This document shows positions 9,384 to 18,647 of a DNA stretch of 55,214 nt, piece by piece. This stretch comes from Flavobacteriales bacterium (GTDB lineage Bacteria > Bacteroidota > Bacteroidia > Flavobacteriales > Flavobacteriaceae), in assembly GCA_011524905.1 (NCBI GenBank), contig WTJI01000015.1, positions 1-55,214 on the forward strand, written 5' to 3'. A program made the position numbers and the translations under genes. Under the pieces are notes generated by a model. The model was not told the DNA's origin. It saw only the letters and a program-made list of their open reading frames with translations, and searched no databases. Position 1 is the first letter of the stretch; the number at the start of each line of letters is the position of its first letter.

Positions 9384-10607
9384 TTAGCGAATTTTTAAGG
9401 TTACAATTGAAATGACAGCCAAAACAATTCCAACAATCCAAAACCTAGCTACTATCTTGCTTTCGTGGAACCCCTTTTTCTGATAATGGTGATGCAAGGG
9501 TGACATTAAAAAGATCCGACGCCCAACGCCCCATTTTCTTCGACTGTACTTAAAATAAGTTACCTGCAACACTACTGACAATGCTTCAACTAAGAAGATC
9601 CCACAAAGGATTGGAATTAATAGTTCCTTCCGTACCATTAAAGCAATAACAGCTATCAAAGCACCTATAGTTAGACTACCTGTATCTCCCATAAAAATGG
9701 ATGCTGGAAAGGTGTTATACCACAAAAATCCAATAAGTGCGCCCAGAAAAGAGGCCACAAAAATAGTTACCTCGCCTACTTGAGGTATAAACATGATATT
9801 CAAATAATCTGAAAAAATCATATTGCCAGAAACCCAAGCAAAAATGCCTAGTGCAAAAACCATAATAGCCGAGCTGCCCGCAGCCAAGCCGTCTATACCA
9901 TCAGTCAGATTCGCGCCATTGGAAACGGCAGTGATGATAAATACAACGATAGGGATAAATAGTACCCAAGTCCACTCTTTTGCCGCTTCGCTCTTTAGGA
10001 AAAAGGCATAGTCGAATTGGTTGTTTTTTAAGAGAGGGATAGTAGTAATAGTTGCTTTTTGTGGTGGTAAGAATCGATCTTGAATCGAATTTAGGGCAAT
10101 ACTTTTTTCTTGAACCGCCTTGTTTTCCTGACGTACGGTAACGGAAGGGTGAAAATATAAAATGGCCCCGATGAATACTCCCAATATAACTTGCCCTACA
10201 ACTTTAAAATATCCTTTTAAACCTTTCTTGTCCTTTTTAAAGATTTTGATGTAGTCATCCAATCCACCGATCAATCCCATCCAGATAGTTGTCAAAATCA
10301 ACAATTGGATATATATATTTCCCAACTGAGCAAAAAACAAAACTGGAATAAGGGTGAAAACGATGATCATCACACCCCCCATTGTGGGCGTACCAGCTTT
10401 TTCCTTTTGTCCCTCAAGTCCTAAATCTCGAATTGATTCACCTACTTGCTGCTTTCTTAAATAATTAATGATGCGCTTTCCAAAAATGGTTGATAACAGT
10501 AAGGAAGCAATTACAGCCAAGGCGGCACGAAAAGATAAATACCCAAATAAACTAGCTCCAGGAAAGGCAAATTGTTTTTCTAAATAATCAAATAGGTAAT
10601 AGAGCAT
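9384..10607 (-). CDS. mraY: Phospho-N-acetylmuramoyl-pentapeptide transferase MraY
   Basis: Inner-membrane enzyme that makes lipid I from undecaprenyl phosphate and UDP-MurNAc-pentapeptide. Family motifs include [12 protein letters not shown], the aspartates of [40 protein letters not shown], and the C-terminal [10 protein letters not shown]. About ten membrane segments are visible. A roughly 60-residue hydrophilic insertion after ILYFHP (near residues 150-210) lengthens it to 407 residues against about 360 in E. coli; I recall similar insertions in other Bacteroidota. Confidence 0.97.
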   Translation of the reverse strand: MLYYLFDYLEKQFAFPGASLFGYLSFRAALAVIASLLLSTIFGKRIINYLRKQQVGESIRDLGLEGQKEKAGTPTMGGVMIIVFTLIPVLFFAQLGNIYIQLLILTTIWMGLIGGLDDYIKIFKKDKKGLKGYFKVVGQVILGVFIGAILYFHPSVTVRQENKAVQEKSIALNSIQDRFLPPQKATITTIPLLKNNQFDYAFFLKSEAAKEWTWVLFIPIVVFIITAVSNGANLTDGIDGLAAGSSAIMVFALGIFAWVSGNMIFSDYLNIMFIPQVGEVTIFVASFLGALIGFLWYNTFPASIFMGDTGSLTIGALIAVIALMVRKELLIPILCGIFLVEALSVVLQVTYFKYSRRKWGVGRRIFLMSPLHHHYQKKGFHESKIVARFWIVGIVLAVISIVTLKIR

Positions 10608-10608
10608 A

Positions 10609-12069
10609 CTATTGGGTATTGGAAAAAATTTGTTTCGCTATTTTATAATCATCGAAAGGAATTTTTTTACCCTTGATTTCTTGATAGGTTTCATGTCCCT
10701 TTCCTGCAATCAAAACGATATCATTGGGCTTAGAAAATTGATAGGCAGCATGGATTGCTTCTTTACGGTCCTCAATTAGGAGTGTTTTTTTAAAGGCTTC
10801 TGGTGCAACCCCCGAACGTATATCCTTTAAAATCTGCTTGGGTTCTTCCCCTCTGGGATTATCTGATGTGAAAATTACTCGATCACTCATTTGAGCCGCA
10901 ATTCGACCCATTACGGGTCTTTTTTCTTGATCGCGATTGCCGCCACATCCTACTACTGTAATGAGTGTTTCGTTTTTTGTTCTGATTTGATTGATCGCCT
11001 CTAGTGTATGGGTCAATGCATCGGGCGTGTGGGCGTAATCAATAACTACATAACGCTTTTCGTCTCCTTCGAAAACCTGAAAACGACCTGGAACAGGACG
11101 TAGTTGACTCAATGTACTTAGTGTATCAAACGTGTCTAATTCAAGTAAATCTGCAACAGCAAAAACTGCAATTAAATTTAAGGCATTGAATTGTCCAACC
11201 AGTGGAGTCCAAACCTCTGTCCCATTTATTTTCAAAAGCATGCCGTTGAGTTGCTGTTCTAGTATTTGAATTGGGTAGTCGGCATAAGAGCGTAAAGCGA
11301 AAGATTTTTTCTTTGCAGCACAATTCTGCAACATAAAAGCACCGTTTTTATCATCGACATTGGTAAGTGAAAAGGCAGTCTTGGGCAAATCATCAAAAAA
11401 TCTTTTTTTGACATCCCGATAGGCAGCAAAGGTTTTGTGATAATCAAGATGATCATGAGTCAAGTTGGTAAATACCCCCCCGTTAAAGTCTATTCCAGCA
11501 ATGCGTTCTTGCGCAATCCCGTGAGATGAAACTTCCATAAAGCAATAGGCCACTCCTGCATCAACCATAGCTCGGAAATATCTATGAATTTGCAAAGGAT
11601 CAGGAGTAGTATGACTGGCATCAAAGAGTTGACGGCCCACCCGAACTTCTACGGTTGAAAGCAAACCGCAAACATACCCCATCTGCGTCATCAAATCATG
11701 TAACATGGTTGTAACGGAGGTTTTACCGTTGGTTCCAGTAACACCAATAACGGTTAATGCTTTTGATGGGTTGCCATAGAAATTACCCGCCATAATCCCT
11801 AATGCTTTGTGACTGTCGGGCACTTGAATAATAACACAGTTATCAAACGCTGCATCAGGAAGTTTTTCGCAAACAATAGCAGTAGCCCCCTTTTGTATTG
11901 CCGAATTGATGAATTCATGCCCATCAACTTTTGTACCACTAAGCGCCACAAACAAGCTCTGGTGGCGAACCTCTCGAGAATCGAAAGTGATGTGGTCAAT
12001 TTCGTGTTGTACATCACCAGATACCGCTTCGATAGCAACAGAATACAATATGTCTTTTAGTGCTTTCAT
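10609..12069 (-). CDS. murE: UDP-MurNAc-tripeptide ligase MurE, meso-diaminopimelate type
   Basis: Cytoplasmic ligase adding the third residue of the peptidoglycan stem peptide. The ATP loop is [14 protein letters not shown] (about residue 110), followed by [11 protein letters not shown] and [14 protein letters not shown]. The motif DNPRGEEP near residue 400 is the DNPR signature of meso-diaminopimelate-specific MurE, so the wall is inferred to contain meso-DAP rather than lysine. Length 486 is normal. It has a 4-base ATGA-type overlap with the upstream PBP gene and a 1-base gap to mraY. murF is missing at this position and is found beside gldJ instead. Confidence 0.97.
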   Translation of the reverse strand: MKALKDILYSVAIEAVSGDVQHEIDHITFDSREVRHQSLFVALSGTKVDGHEFINSAIQKGATAIVCEKLPDAAFDNCVIIQVPDSHKALGIMAGNFYGNPSKALTVIGVTGTNGKTSVTTMLHDLMTQMGYVCGLLSTVEVRVGRQLFDASHTTPDPLQIHRYFRAMVDAGVAYCFMEVSSHGIAQERIAGIDFNGGVFTNLTHDHLDYHKTFAAYRDVKKRFFDDLPKTAFSLTNVDDKNGAFMLQNCAAKKKSFALRSYADYPIQILEQQLNGMLLKINGTEVWTPLVGQFNALNLIAVFAVADLLELDTFDTLSTLSQLRPVPGRFQVFEGDEKRYVVIDYAHTPDALTHTLEAINQIRTKNETLITVVGCGGNRDQEKRPVMGRIAAQMSDRVIFTSDNPRGEEPKQILKDIRSGVAPEAFKKTLLIEDRKEAIHAAYQFSKPNDIVLIAGKGHETYQEIKGKKIPFDDYKIAKQIFSNTQ

Positions 12070-14042
12070 GACATTATGATTCGCAATTTGACTGATGAAC
12101 GGTCGGTGTTCGTTTGTAACGATTGTCTCACTACGACCCCTCTCCCCGTGATTTCGAGTTCTAATCCATGTTTTTTAGCAACCGCTTCAGCTTCTTTTCG
12201 TGTCATCCCAACCAGATTTGGAATCGTGGCTTCAGCTGCTTTTGGATCACGCTCTAAAGCCATCAAAGCATTATTGGAAACAAAAACTTCGCGTGGCGTG
12301 TTTGTATAGATTTTCTTCGCGATATTTTTAAATACGGGAGCAGCCACTGTAGCGCCATAGTAACCTTTCTTTTTATTGGGTTTGTGTATGACAACTATAC
12401 AGGAATATTTTGGTGCATCAGCAGGAAAATACCCCACAAAACTTGAAACATACTGCACGCTATTTGTGGTATAATCTACCTGGCAGGTTCCTGTTTTGCC
12501 TGCAAGCTGCAAGTCCTTGTCTTTTATACGATGAGCGGTTCCCCATTTTTTGTCCACTACATTGAACATCATCTTTTGCACTTTTTTCACAGTTTCTGCT
12601 GAACAAATTGCCGGATTGAGAATTTCTTTACCAAAAGTCTTTTCGGGACTATTACCCAATCTACTGATCTGTTTTAGAAACTTTGGTTTGACCATTTCCC
12701 CATCATTTGCAATAGCATTGTAAAAAGTCAATATTTGAAGGGGTGTAAGTGCCACACCATAGCCATATGCCATCCAAGGTAAATCCAAGCCATCCCATGA
12801 CTTATCGGTGGGATAGGGTATTTTTGGGACTGCTTCACCCTTGATAGATATTCCCAAAGGCTTATTCAAACCCATTTCATACAAACGGTCAACAAATTGA
12901 CGTGGTCTATTTTTATAGTTATCATAGACAATTTTAACGATCCCTGTATTGGACGAAACTTCGAAAACTTTTCCTGCCGTTAAGGTGCCATATCCCCCTC
13001 TTTTAGAATCACGGACTTTATACTTATTGAAAAAAGTGAGTTCTCCCTTACCTGTTTTGATCCAATCATTAACATCCACCACGCCATCTTCTAACGCAGC
13101 TATCATGGCCATTAATTTAAAAGTTGACCCTGGTTCATGGGCTTCGCCTACTGCGTAGTTTAGTTTTTCATAATAGGTACCTTTGGAAGTACGACCCAAA
13201 TTGACAATAGCCTTTACATCACCTGTACCAGTTTCCATAACCACAACAGTTCCATGATCAGCCTCAAAAGTCTCCAACTGCTGAAGTAATGCTTTGTGTG
13301 CTATGTCTTGCATGTTAACATTGAGGGTCGTGTGCAAATCAAAGCCAGCAGTAGGCTCTTTCTCATTATTGTCATTGATGGGTTTCCACTGACCGTTGGC
13401 AATTTTTTGCTTTAAACGCTGTCCAGGCTCTCCCTTTAAATATTGACCAAAAGCCCCTTCTAGGCCAACACGCAAATAATACCCTGTCCGATCTCTGTGT
13501 TCATATCCAACGGTGCGTTCAGCTACTTTTCCTAAGGGGTGTTCTCTGACCAATTGTTGTTCAACAATCAACCCGCCTTTGTAAAGGGGTAAATTGAATA
13601 TTGGTAAATCTTTGATAGTCTGGTATTGAGAATAGGTTAGGTTTTTGGCAATTAGCCAATAGCGATTATTGCGTTTTTTGGCCGATTCAATTTTTTTTAA
13701 AAAGGCGGTTTTAGTACCCCCCAACAGCAAAGCCAAACCTTGAGCAAGGCTGTCTTTTTGCATATCAAATAAAGATTTAGAGACCACTTTAGCATCCCAG
13801 CGTAACTCATAACGTGGAACCGTTGTTGCCAAAATGCTCCCGTCATCAGCATATATATTCCCACGACTCGCATCTAAAACCACACTTTTGAGTGTACTTT
13901 CTTCCAATTTTGCTACGTAATACTCGCCTTGAGCCCACTGAATGTACACCAGTTTACCAACCAAAACAATGGCAAATACAAACAGGAACACAGCAACAAT
14001 GTAGGTTCGAGACATGATTTTATTTTGCATCTGGCTTGCCAT
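12066..14042 (-). CDS. Division-type class B penicillin-binding protein with PASTA domain
   Basis: Monofunctional transpeptidase expected to cross-link septal peptidoglycan with FtsW (FtsI/SpoVD role). A membrane anchor lies at residues 12-33, followed by the PBP dimerisation domain (DASRGNIYADDGSILATTVP). The transpeptidase domain has the active-site SxxK in EPGSTFKLMA, SxN as SSN, and KTG in AGKTGTCQ. Residues about 600-658 form one PASTA domain (IPNLVGMTRKEAEAVAKKHG), a lipid II or peptidoglycan-binding module. At 658 residues it is longer than E. coli FtsI because of this domain. It sits between ftsL and murE, the usual place of the division PBP. Confidence 0.94.
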   Translation of the reverse strand: MASQMQNKIMSRTYIVAVFLFVFAIVLVGKLVYIQWAQGEYYVAKLEESTLKSVVLDASRGNIYADDGSILATTVPRYELRWDAKVVSKSLFDMQKDSLAQGLALLLGGTKTAFLKKIESAKKRNNRYWLIAKNLTYSQYQTIKDLPIFNLPLYKGGLIVEQQLVREHPLGKVAERTVGYEHRDRTGYYLRVGLEGAFGQYLKGEPGQRLKQKIANGQWKPINDNNEKEPTAGFDLHTTLNVNMQDIAHKALLQQLETFEADHGTVVVMETGTGDVKAIVNLGRTSKGTYYEKLNYAVGEAHEPGSTFKLMAMIAALEDGVVDVNDWIKTGKGELTFFNKYKVRDSKRGGYGTLTAGKVFEVSSNTGIVKIVYDNYKNRPRQFVDRLYEMGLNKPLGISIKGEAVPKIPYPTDKSWDGLDLPWMAYGYGVALTPLQILTFYNAIANDGEMVKPKFLKQISRLGNSPEKTFGKEILNPAICSAETVKKVQKMMFNVVDKKWGTAHRIKDKDLQLAGKTGTCQVDYTTNSVQYVSSFVGYFPADAPKYSCIVVIHKPNKKKGYYGATVAAPVFKNIAKKIYTNTPREVFVSNNALMALERDPKAAEATIPNLVGMTRKEAEAVAKKHGLELEITGRGVVVRQSLQTNTDRSSVKLRIIMS

Positions 14043-14043
14043 C

Positions 14044-14349
14044 TTATTCTACGATAATTTTAACCGGGGGATGTTCAGAAGGCTTCACGCCTTTCGCTTC
14101 TAAAATAGTTGCCACTTTAGTCTCCATCTTCAAACGCATCAATTCGGATCGCTTTTCAACAAATTGACTTTTTAGTGCTTTAAGCTCTTCATTCAATTGG
14201 GCTATCTCAAAAATTTTCCCATCTGCACGGTGACCACTCTCTATCATGATCATCGCCAAAAGAGACAAAACAAAAATGAGTCGCCAATTCCGAAGCGCAC
14301 CTTCCTTGAGCAAAAACTCAATATTCAAAAAGGATAATATCTGATTCAT
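14044..14349 (-). CDS. ftsL: FtsL-like division protein
   Basis: Small bitopic protein of 101 residues with one membrane segment (WRLIFVLSLLAMIMIESG, about 22-39) followed by a heptad-like coiled coil (IAQLNEELKALKSQFVEKRSELMRL, split around residue 65). This is the FtsL layout, and the gene lies exactly between rsmH and the PBP, where ftsL is found in most dcw clusters. Sequence similarity among FtsL proteins is low, so the call rests on topology, size and position. It overlaps rsmH by 4 bases. Confidence 0.85.
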   Translation of the reverse strand: MNQILSFLNIEFLLKEGALRNWRLIFVLSLLAMIMIESGHRADGKIFEIAQLNEELKALKSQFVEKRSELMRLKMETKVATILEAKGVKPSEHPPVKIIVE

Positions 14350-15242
14350 ATTTTTTCTGCTATTCGCATCTTAGCACTTCTTGCCCTATTGTTTTTTGTT
14401 ATTTCGGCTGCTGTAGGAACAACCACCCGCCCCACTTTTCGTAGGGGGCATTTTTTGTTTCCATAAAAATCCACTTCAGCCTCTCCCTCAAATTGTCCTT
14501 CGCGAATAAACCGCTTGACCAAACGATCTTCTAGTGAGTGATAGGAGATACAAACCAAGCGTCCTTTTTGAACAAGTATTTCGGTTGCTTGCTCTAAAAA
14601 TTTCTTTATAACCTCTAATTCTTGATTTACCTCAATTCGGATTGCTTGGAAAACCTGAGCTACTGTTTTATTTAAAAATCTTTCTGGAACCAGTTCAGCA
14701 ACCAAATTTTTCAGCTCCATGGTTGAATTCAACAGTTTTTCACCACGAAATTTTACCACGTGTTTTGCTATTTTTTTAGCACTTCGCAGCTCTCCATAAT
14801 TGTAAAACAACTCCGACAGTTGCGCCTCTGAATACGTATTGACCACCCCTGCTGCATCAAGCGCTTGCTCTGGATTCATTCGCATATCCAATGGCCCATC
14901 AAATCGGGTAGAAAAGCCGCGCTGCTCTTTGTCAAATTGATGTGATGACACTCCAAAATCAGCGAGAATACCATCTACTTCTAGCACCCCTTTGAAGCGC
15001 AAAAACTGGCTCATGTAAGAAAAGTTAGAGGGAATCAATTCAAAACGACTGTCTTCAATACAATTCGCTTGCGCATCGGGATCTTGGTCAAAACCAAACA
15101 ATCGGCCTTCAGAACTCAAATAATCTAGAATGGCCCGTGAGTGCCCACCGCCACCATAGGTGACGTCAACATACACTCCCGACGGATTGATTTGAAGCCC
15201 CGCAACAGCTTCTTGCAACAGTACTGGATTATGATAATTCAT
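14346..15242 (-). CDS. rsmH: 16S rRNA (cytosine-1402-N4)-methyltransferase RsmH
   Basis: SAM-dependent methyltransferase acting on N4 of C1402 in the decoding centre of 16S rRNA (old name MraW). The start MNYHNPVLLQEAV is typical, followed by the SAM loop VDVTYGGGGHSRAIL, FGFDQDPDA, the GILADFGVSSHQFD motif, and the C-terminal ISYHSLEDRLVKRFI. Length 298 is usual. It overlaps the end of mraZ by 14 bases, so the pair is surely co-transcribed. Confidence 0.97.
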   Translation of the reverse strand: MNYHNPVLLQEAVAGLQINPSGVYVDVTYGGGGHSRAILDYLSSEGRLFGFDQDPDAQANCIEDSRFELIPSNFSYMSQFLRFKGVLEVDGILADFGVSSHQFDKEQRGFSTRFDGPLDMRMNPEQALDAAGVVNTYSEAQLSELFYNYGELRSAKKIAKHVVKFRGEKLLNSTMELKNLVAELVPERFLNKTVAQVFQAIRIEVNQELEVIKKFLEQATEILVQKGRLVCISYHSLEDRLVKRFIREGQFEGEAEVDFYGNKKCPLRKVGRVVVPTAAEITKNNRARSAKMRIAEKI

Positions 15243-15696
15243 TATCTTCTTGATCTCCCATTACTTCTTCTGCTAAAGCCCCAAAGTCAACAGTTGCCGC
15301 GTCAATGGCAGCCTCATACTGTGTCTTGTCCCAAATTTCCAGGATATTAACTGCAGAAGAAACCACCACCTCTTTGTGGATCGCTGCATGGGCTAATAAA
15401 TCTTTAGGAATCAACAAACGGCCTGAATTGTCTACCTCGACCATTTTTACCCCTGCTGTAAAGCGGCGAATAAAATCAATGTTTTTCTTATTAAATCGAT
15501 TTAGCTTGTTGATTTTAGACATCAAGGTCTCCCACTCTTTCATCGGATACAACTCCAAGCAGTTGCTAAATACGGCTCGTTTAAGTACAAAACCGTCAGC
15601 CACAATTGTGGTCAACTGTTTCTTGAGCGCCACAGGAATCATGATCCTTCCTTTCGCGTCTGCTTTACACTCATATGTACCGATAAAATGCTGCAT
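15229..15696 (-). CDS. mraZ: Transcriptional regulator MraZ
   Basis: AbrB-fold DNA-binding protein with two tandem SpoVT/AbrB-like halves. Each half has the DxxGR signature: ADAKGRIMIP (about residues 13-22) and VDNSGRLLIP (about 92-101). MraZ is known to bind short direct repeats ahead of its own gene and to repress the dcw cluster; just such repeats lie at 15740-15789. Length (155) is normal. It is the first gene of the minus-strand cluster. Confidence 0.96.
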   Translation of the reverse strand: MQHFIGTYECKADAKGRIMIPVALKKQLTTIVADGFVLKRAVFSNCLELYPMKEWETLMSKINKLNRFNKKNIDFIRRFTAGVKMVEVDNSGRLLIPKDLLAHAAIHKEVVVSSAVNILEIWDKTQYEAAIDAATVDFGALAEEVMGDQEDNELS

Positions 15697-15722
15697 TCGA
15701 GCTTTTTATGCATTAATTATAT

Positions 15723-15730
15723 CAAAAATA
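15723..15730 (-). promoter_or_regulatory. Candidate -7 promoter element of the mraZ/dcw operon
   Basis: TATTTTTG on the minus strand fits TAnnTTTG and ends 26 bases before the mraZ ATG. The MraZ-type boxes begin 10 bases upstream of it, so bound MraZ would cover the -33 region. No clear TTG -33 element is present. Confidence 0.6.
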
Positions 15731-15739
15731 AAAATTAAT

Positions 15740-15789
15740 TACCACATTTTACCACTTTCTACCACTTTGTTAATAACTTTTACCACTTT
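15740..15789 (-). promoter_or_regulatory. MraZ operator: four AAAGTGGTA-type boxes
   Basis: Read on the minus strand, copies of AAAGTGGTA (the one nearest mraZ is AATGTGGTA) occupy 15781-15789, 15760-15768, 15750-15758 and 15740-15748. Their spacing is 21, 10 and 10 bases, that is two, one and one helical turns. This resembles the repeated boxes bound by MraZ upstream of mraZ in other bacteria (TGGGA-type in E. coli, AAAGTG-type in mollicutes). It supports autoregulation of the whole cluster. Confidence 0.8.
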
Positions 15790-15841
15790 ACGTAATTGTT
15801 GTGCATTTGATAAGTCGGGAAGATTTTAGGATTGAATTCTC

Positions 15842-15849
15842 TATATTTG
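15842..15849 (+). promoter_or_regulatory. Candidate -7 element for the hydrolase/engB pair
   Basis: TATATTTG matches TAnnTTTG and ends 24 bases before the ATG at 15874. No well-spaced TTG upstream could be assigned. Confidence 0.5.
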
Positions 15850-15873
15850 CCAATCTGAAAGAGACTTTTGCAG

Positions 15874-16638
15874 ATGAAAAACCAATTGATAGAAACAAAT
15901 GGCTACCGTTATGTAGAAGCGGGTTCTGGACAGCCGATCATTATTCTGCATGGTCTTATGGGAGGGCTCAGCAATTTTGCTGGTTTCTATTCCCATTTTT
16001 CAAATACGGGGTATCGAGTCATCATTCCTGAACTACCTGTTTATGACAAACCGCTCCTAAAAACCACCGTAAAAGAATTCGCTAATTACCTCCACGAATT
16101 CGTTGGTTTTATGAAGCTAAATGACTTTGTTTTACTGGGAAATTCATTAGGCGGTCATATAGCATTGCTTTACACCAAATTTCATCCAGACATGGTTAAG
16201 GGACTGATCATTACTGGAAGTTCTGGTTTGTATGAGAATGCCATGGGAGATGGCTATCCCAAAAGAGGTAATTACGATTATATCAAAATGAAAAGCGAGG
16301 AAGTTTTCTATGACCCCAAAGTCGCCACGAAAGAAATTGTTGACGAGGTATTTGAAACCGTTAACGACAGGAATAAACTCGTTAAAACTCTTGCTATAGC
16401 CAAAAGTGCCATCCGACACAATATGTCAAATGATCTACCCGGTATGGAAACACCTACTGCCATCATTTGGGGAGAACAAGACAGCGTGACGCCACCTCGT
16501 GTTGCAGAAGAATTTAACAGATTGCTGCCTAACTCTACTCTCTATTGGATAGATAAATGCGGTCATGCACCTATGATGGAACATCCTGATCGTTTCAATG
16601 AGATTGTCAGTGAATGGCTTCAGAAGAGTCAAATCTAA
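15874..16638 (+). CDS. Alpha/beta-fold hydrolase
   Basis: A 254-residue alpha/beta hydrolase with a complete catalytic triad by eye: nucleophile S91 in the elbow GNSLGG, acid D203 in WGEQDSVTPP, and H231 in DKCGHAPMMEHP. The oxyanion region HGLMGG is at residues 26-31. Substrate is not deducible; relatives include carboxylesterases and C-C bond hydrolases. There is no signal peptide, so it is cytoplasmic. The ATG at 15874 is chosen over an in-frame TTG at 15868. engB starts 6 bases after the stop, so the two are probably one transcript. Confidence 0.9.
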   Translation: MKNQLIETNGYRYVEAGSGQPIIILHGLMGGLSNFAGFYSHFSNTGYRVIIPELPVYDKPLLKTTVKEFANYLHEFVGFMKLNDFVLLGNSLGGHIALLYTKFHPDMVKGLIITGSSGLYENAMGDGYPKRGNYDYIKMKSEEVFYDPKVATKEIVDEVFETVNDRNKLVKTLAIAKSAIRHNMSNDLPGMETPTAIIWGEQDSVTPPRVAEEFNRLLPNSTLYWIDKCGHAPMMEHPDRFNEIVSEWLQKSQI

Positions 16639-16644
16639 AACAGC

Positions 16645-17250
16645 ATGCAGATCAAATCTGCCGAATTTGTTATCAGTAATACGCAAGTAGAAAAATGTCC
16701 AAAAGGCACGCTACCTGAATTTGCTTTTATTGGAAGGTCTAACGTCGGTAAGTCTTCACTCATTAATGCACTATGCCAAAAAAAACATTTGGCAAAGACC
16801 TCATCACGTCCAGGGAAAACACAACTCATCAATCACTTTTTAATCAATCGGCAATGGTATTTGGTCGATTTACCTGGTTATGGCTATGCTAGGGTTTCAA
16901 AAACACAAAAGAAAAAATTTCAGGCCTATATCGAAGCCTATTTTCAGAAAAGGCAACAGCTTGTACTGGCTTTCATTTTATTGGATATCCGGCATGCAGC
17001 CCAACCCATAGACCTTGAATTTATGCGTTGGTTGGGGCAAGAAAGAATCCCATTTTATATGGTTTTTACCAAAGCCGACAAACTAAAACCCAAAGCCATT
17101 GAAAGGCAAGTTACAGCCTACAGGCAATCTATGGAAAAAGAATGGGAAGAACTGCCCCCCTACTTTGTTACTTCTGCGGCGAATAAACAGGGTCTTAACG
17201 ATCTGGCTTTAGGTATAAACTCAATTCTAAAAGAAATTCAATTTCATTAA
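16645..17250 (+). CDS. engB: Ribosome biogenesis GTP-binding protein EngB (YihA/YsxC)
   Basis: Small GTPase needed for assembly of the large ribosomal subunit. G1 is GRSNVGKSS (about residues 30-38), followed by the conserved SSRPGKTQLINHF switch, G3 DLPGYGYA, and G4 TKADK; the C-terminal SAANKQGL is G5-like. Length 201 is normal. It follows the hydrolase by 6 bases and converges on gldC with only 5 bases between stop codons. Confidence 0.97.
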   Translation: MQIKSAEFVISNTQVEKCPKGTLPEFAFIGRSNVGKSSLINALCQKKHLAKTSSRPGKTQLINHFLINRQWYLVDLPGYGYARVSKTQKKKFQAYIEAYFQKRQQLVLAFILLDIRHAAQPIDLEFMRWLGQERIPFYMVFTKADKLKPKAIERQVTAYRQSMEKEWEELPPYFVTSAANKQGLNDLALGINSILKEIQFH

Positions 17251-17255
17251 ATGGC

Positions 17256-17588
17256 TTAGTGTAGCTTGAGTTTTTCTGCAAAAAATGCAGCAAAATCCGA
17301 AAACCCTTGTGCCATTTTTTCGTCCTGGGTTGCCCGCAAGTAGGTTTCGCCCATGGTGACCAAACTCTGATGAAAAAAACGCTGCATTTGATCTACAGGC
17401 ATGTCCTTGACCCATAAATCCATTCGAAGTGATTCTTGTTGTTCTGCATCCCATAGGGATAGGAGCATTGCTTTGGCTGCCGCCTTTTTGATTCCGCCAT
17501 CAGGTGCTGACCACTGTATGGTTTCTGGAATTTTATTTTCATCCAATCCTACTTCTATCGTGATGGGTGCTTGTTTACTAATAGCCAT
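17256..17588 (-). CDS. gldC: Gliding motility protein GldC
   Basis: GldC is a small (about 110 residues) soluble accessory protein of flavobacterial gliding motility and type IX secretion. The ATG at 17588 gives MAISKQAPITIEVGLDENKI, followed by PETIQWSAPDGG, KAMLLSLWD and MRIDLWVKDM-like MDLWVKDMPVDQM, a pattern I recognise as GldC. Its biochemical activity is unknown. A longer reading to 17696 would run back into gldB and is rejected. It follows gldB by 1 base, the gldB-gldC order known in Flavobacterium. Confidence 0.9.
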   Translation of the reverse strand: MAISKQAPITIEVGLDENKIPETIQWSAPDGGIKKAAAKAMLLSLWDAEQQESLRMDLWVKDMPVDQMQRFFHQSLVTMGETYLRATQDEKMAQGFSDFAAFFAEKLKLH

Positions 17589-17589
17589 A

Positions 17590-18582
17590 TTATCTTTTGG
17601 GTTTATAATTTGATTGTTGAAAAAGCGCCTGAGCGGGTAAGGCCAGTAACTGTTGTGTTGTTGTTTCTGGGTGTCGCTCTTTATAGGCTTTAACAATTTC
17701 AGAGCCTAGCCAGATTCCTATCTGACCTGGGGTCTCATTGTCAATTTCTAAATAAAATTTTGAAAAAGGTGCGGGTTCAATAAATCGTTGCACTAGGCTT
17801 GGATCTGTACTAAAAAGAAGTTGTTTTTCTATAAAATACTGCCAAATATATTTTTGATTCTCTTGCGCCCAATCCCATTCTTTAATAGAATAACCAAAAC
17901 GATCTGGAGGTGCTATTTTTGGCAAAAGGAGTGATTTTAGATAAGCTATTTTCCCATGATAGATCAACTGAGAAAGAAATGTCCTGCTTTGTGGTAAGGG
18001 CATTTGAGTAGCAATGAATTTTTCTGCCACATGGGATCCCAGATATCGTATATCCATCTGTTTGCGAATATATTTTGGGATGCCTTCATATAACTCATGC
18101 TTACTGCCCAAATAGGTGTCCAATGAGATTAATAATATACTGTCTGCAAAAATGGTCTTACTTTGATAATCTACATTATTAATCAAACCGATTACATGTG
18201 GAATGGGCGCTTTGGGGAAATAGTAATGGATATGCTTGAATAAGTTGGTCAATGAAATTTCCATTTCAGAAATGGATGGAAACTCTTTTTCGACCGCATT
18301 CTGTAATAACAATTGGAGACTATCTTTTTGCCGCTTGACCCAAACACTATCAGCAAATTGTTGTGGGAATAAATAAGGATATTGCTGCTTCAGTTGGGGT
18401 ATTTTATCTGGACTAGACTGATGGAATTTTTGATCAAAACGATCTACTTGAATCTGGATAGGAAGGGCGGCGATTTCTTGTTCTAACTTGGAATTTTGGA
18501 CACAGCCAAGGACAACAAGAAAGATAAGACCGACAGAAAAAAAAGAAATGATTGATTTTTTCACGGGAAGCCGCAATGGCAT
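17590..18582 (-). CDS. gldB: Gliding motility lipoprotein GldB
   Basis: GldB is a lipoprotein required for gliding and for the type IX secretion machinery; its exact function is unresolved. From the ATG at 18582 the protein begins with a charged stretch and a hydrophobic core ending in the lipobox VVLGC (C27), so it should be lipidated. Later landmarks are IQVDRFDQKF, HYYFPKAPIPHVIGLINNVDY, KYIRKQMDIRYLGSHVAEK and PGQIGIWLGSEIVKAY, typical of the family. Length 330 is normal. An upstream in-frame ATG at 18624 lies inside the predicted -7 element and is unlikely to be used. Confidence 0.92.
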   Translation of the reverse strand: MPLRLPVKKSIISFFSVGLIFLVVLGCVQNSKLEQEIAALPIQIQVDRFDQKFHQSSPDKIPQLKQQYPYLFPQQFADSVWVKRQKDSLQLLLQNAVEKEFPSISEMEISLTNLFKHIHYYFPKAPIPHVIGLINNVDYQSKTIFADSILLISLDTYLGSKHELYEGIPKYIRKQMDIRYLGSHVAEKFIATQMPLPQSRTFLSQLIYHGKIAYLKSLLLPKIAPPDRFGYSIKEWDWAQENQKYIWQYFIEKQLLFSTDPSLVQRFIEPAPFSKFYLEIDNETPGQIGIWLGSEIVKAYKERHPETTTQQLLALPAQALFQQSNYKPKR

Positions 18583-18607
18583 TTTGCAATTAACTATCAA
18601 ATGGTTG

Positions 18608-18615
18608 TATTTTTG
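18608..18615 (+). promoter_or_regulatory. Candidate promoter of nadE
   Basis: TATTTTTG fits TAnnTTTG and is preceded by TTTG at 18583-18586, leaving 21 bases between, a good -33/-7 spacing. It overlaps the palindrome TTTGTACAAA (18612-18621), which it shares with the opposing gldB element. Confidence 0.65.
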
Positions 18616-18617
18616 TA

Positions 18618-18625
18618 CAAACATA
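18618..18625 (-). promoter_or_regulatory. Candidate -7 element of gldB-gldC
   Basis: TATGTTTG on the minus strand fits TAnnTTTG and ends 35 bases before the gldB ATG at 18582. It faces the nadE element at 18608-18615 only 2 bases away, so polymerase cannot occupy both at once. Confidence 0.55.
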
Positions 18626-18647
18626 CATTCTAATCAAAAAATGCGCT

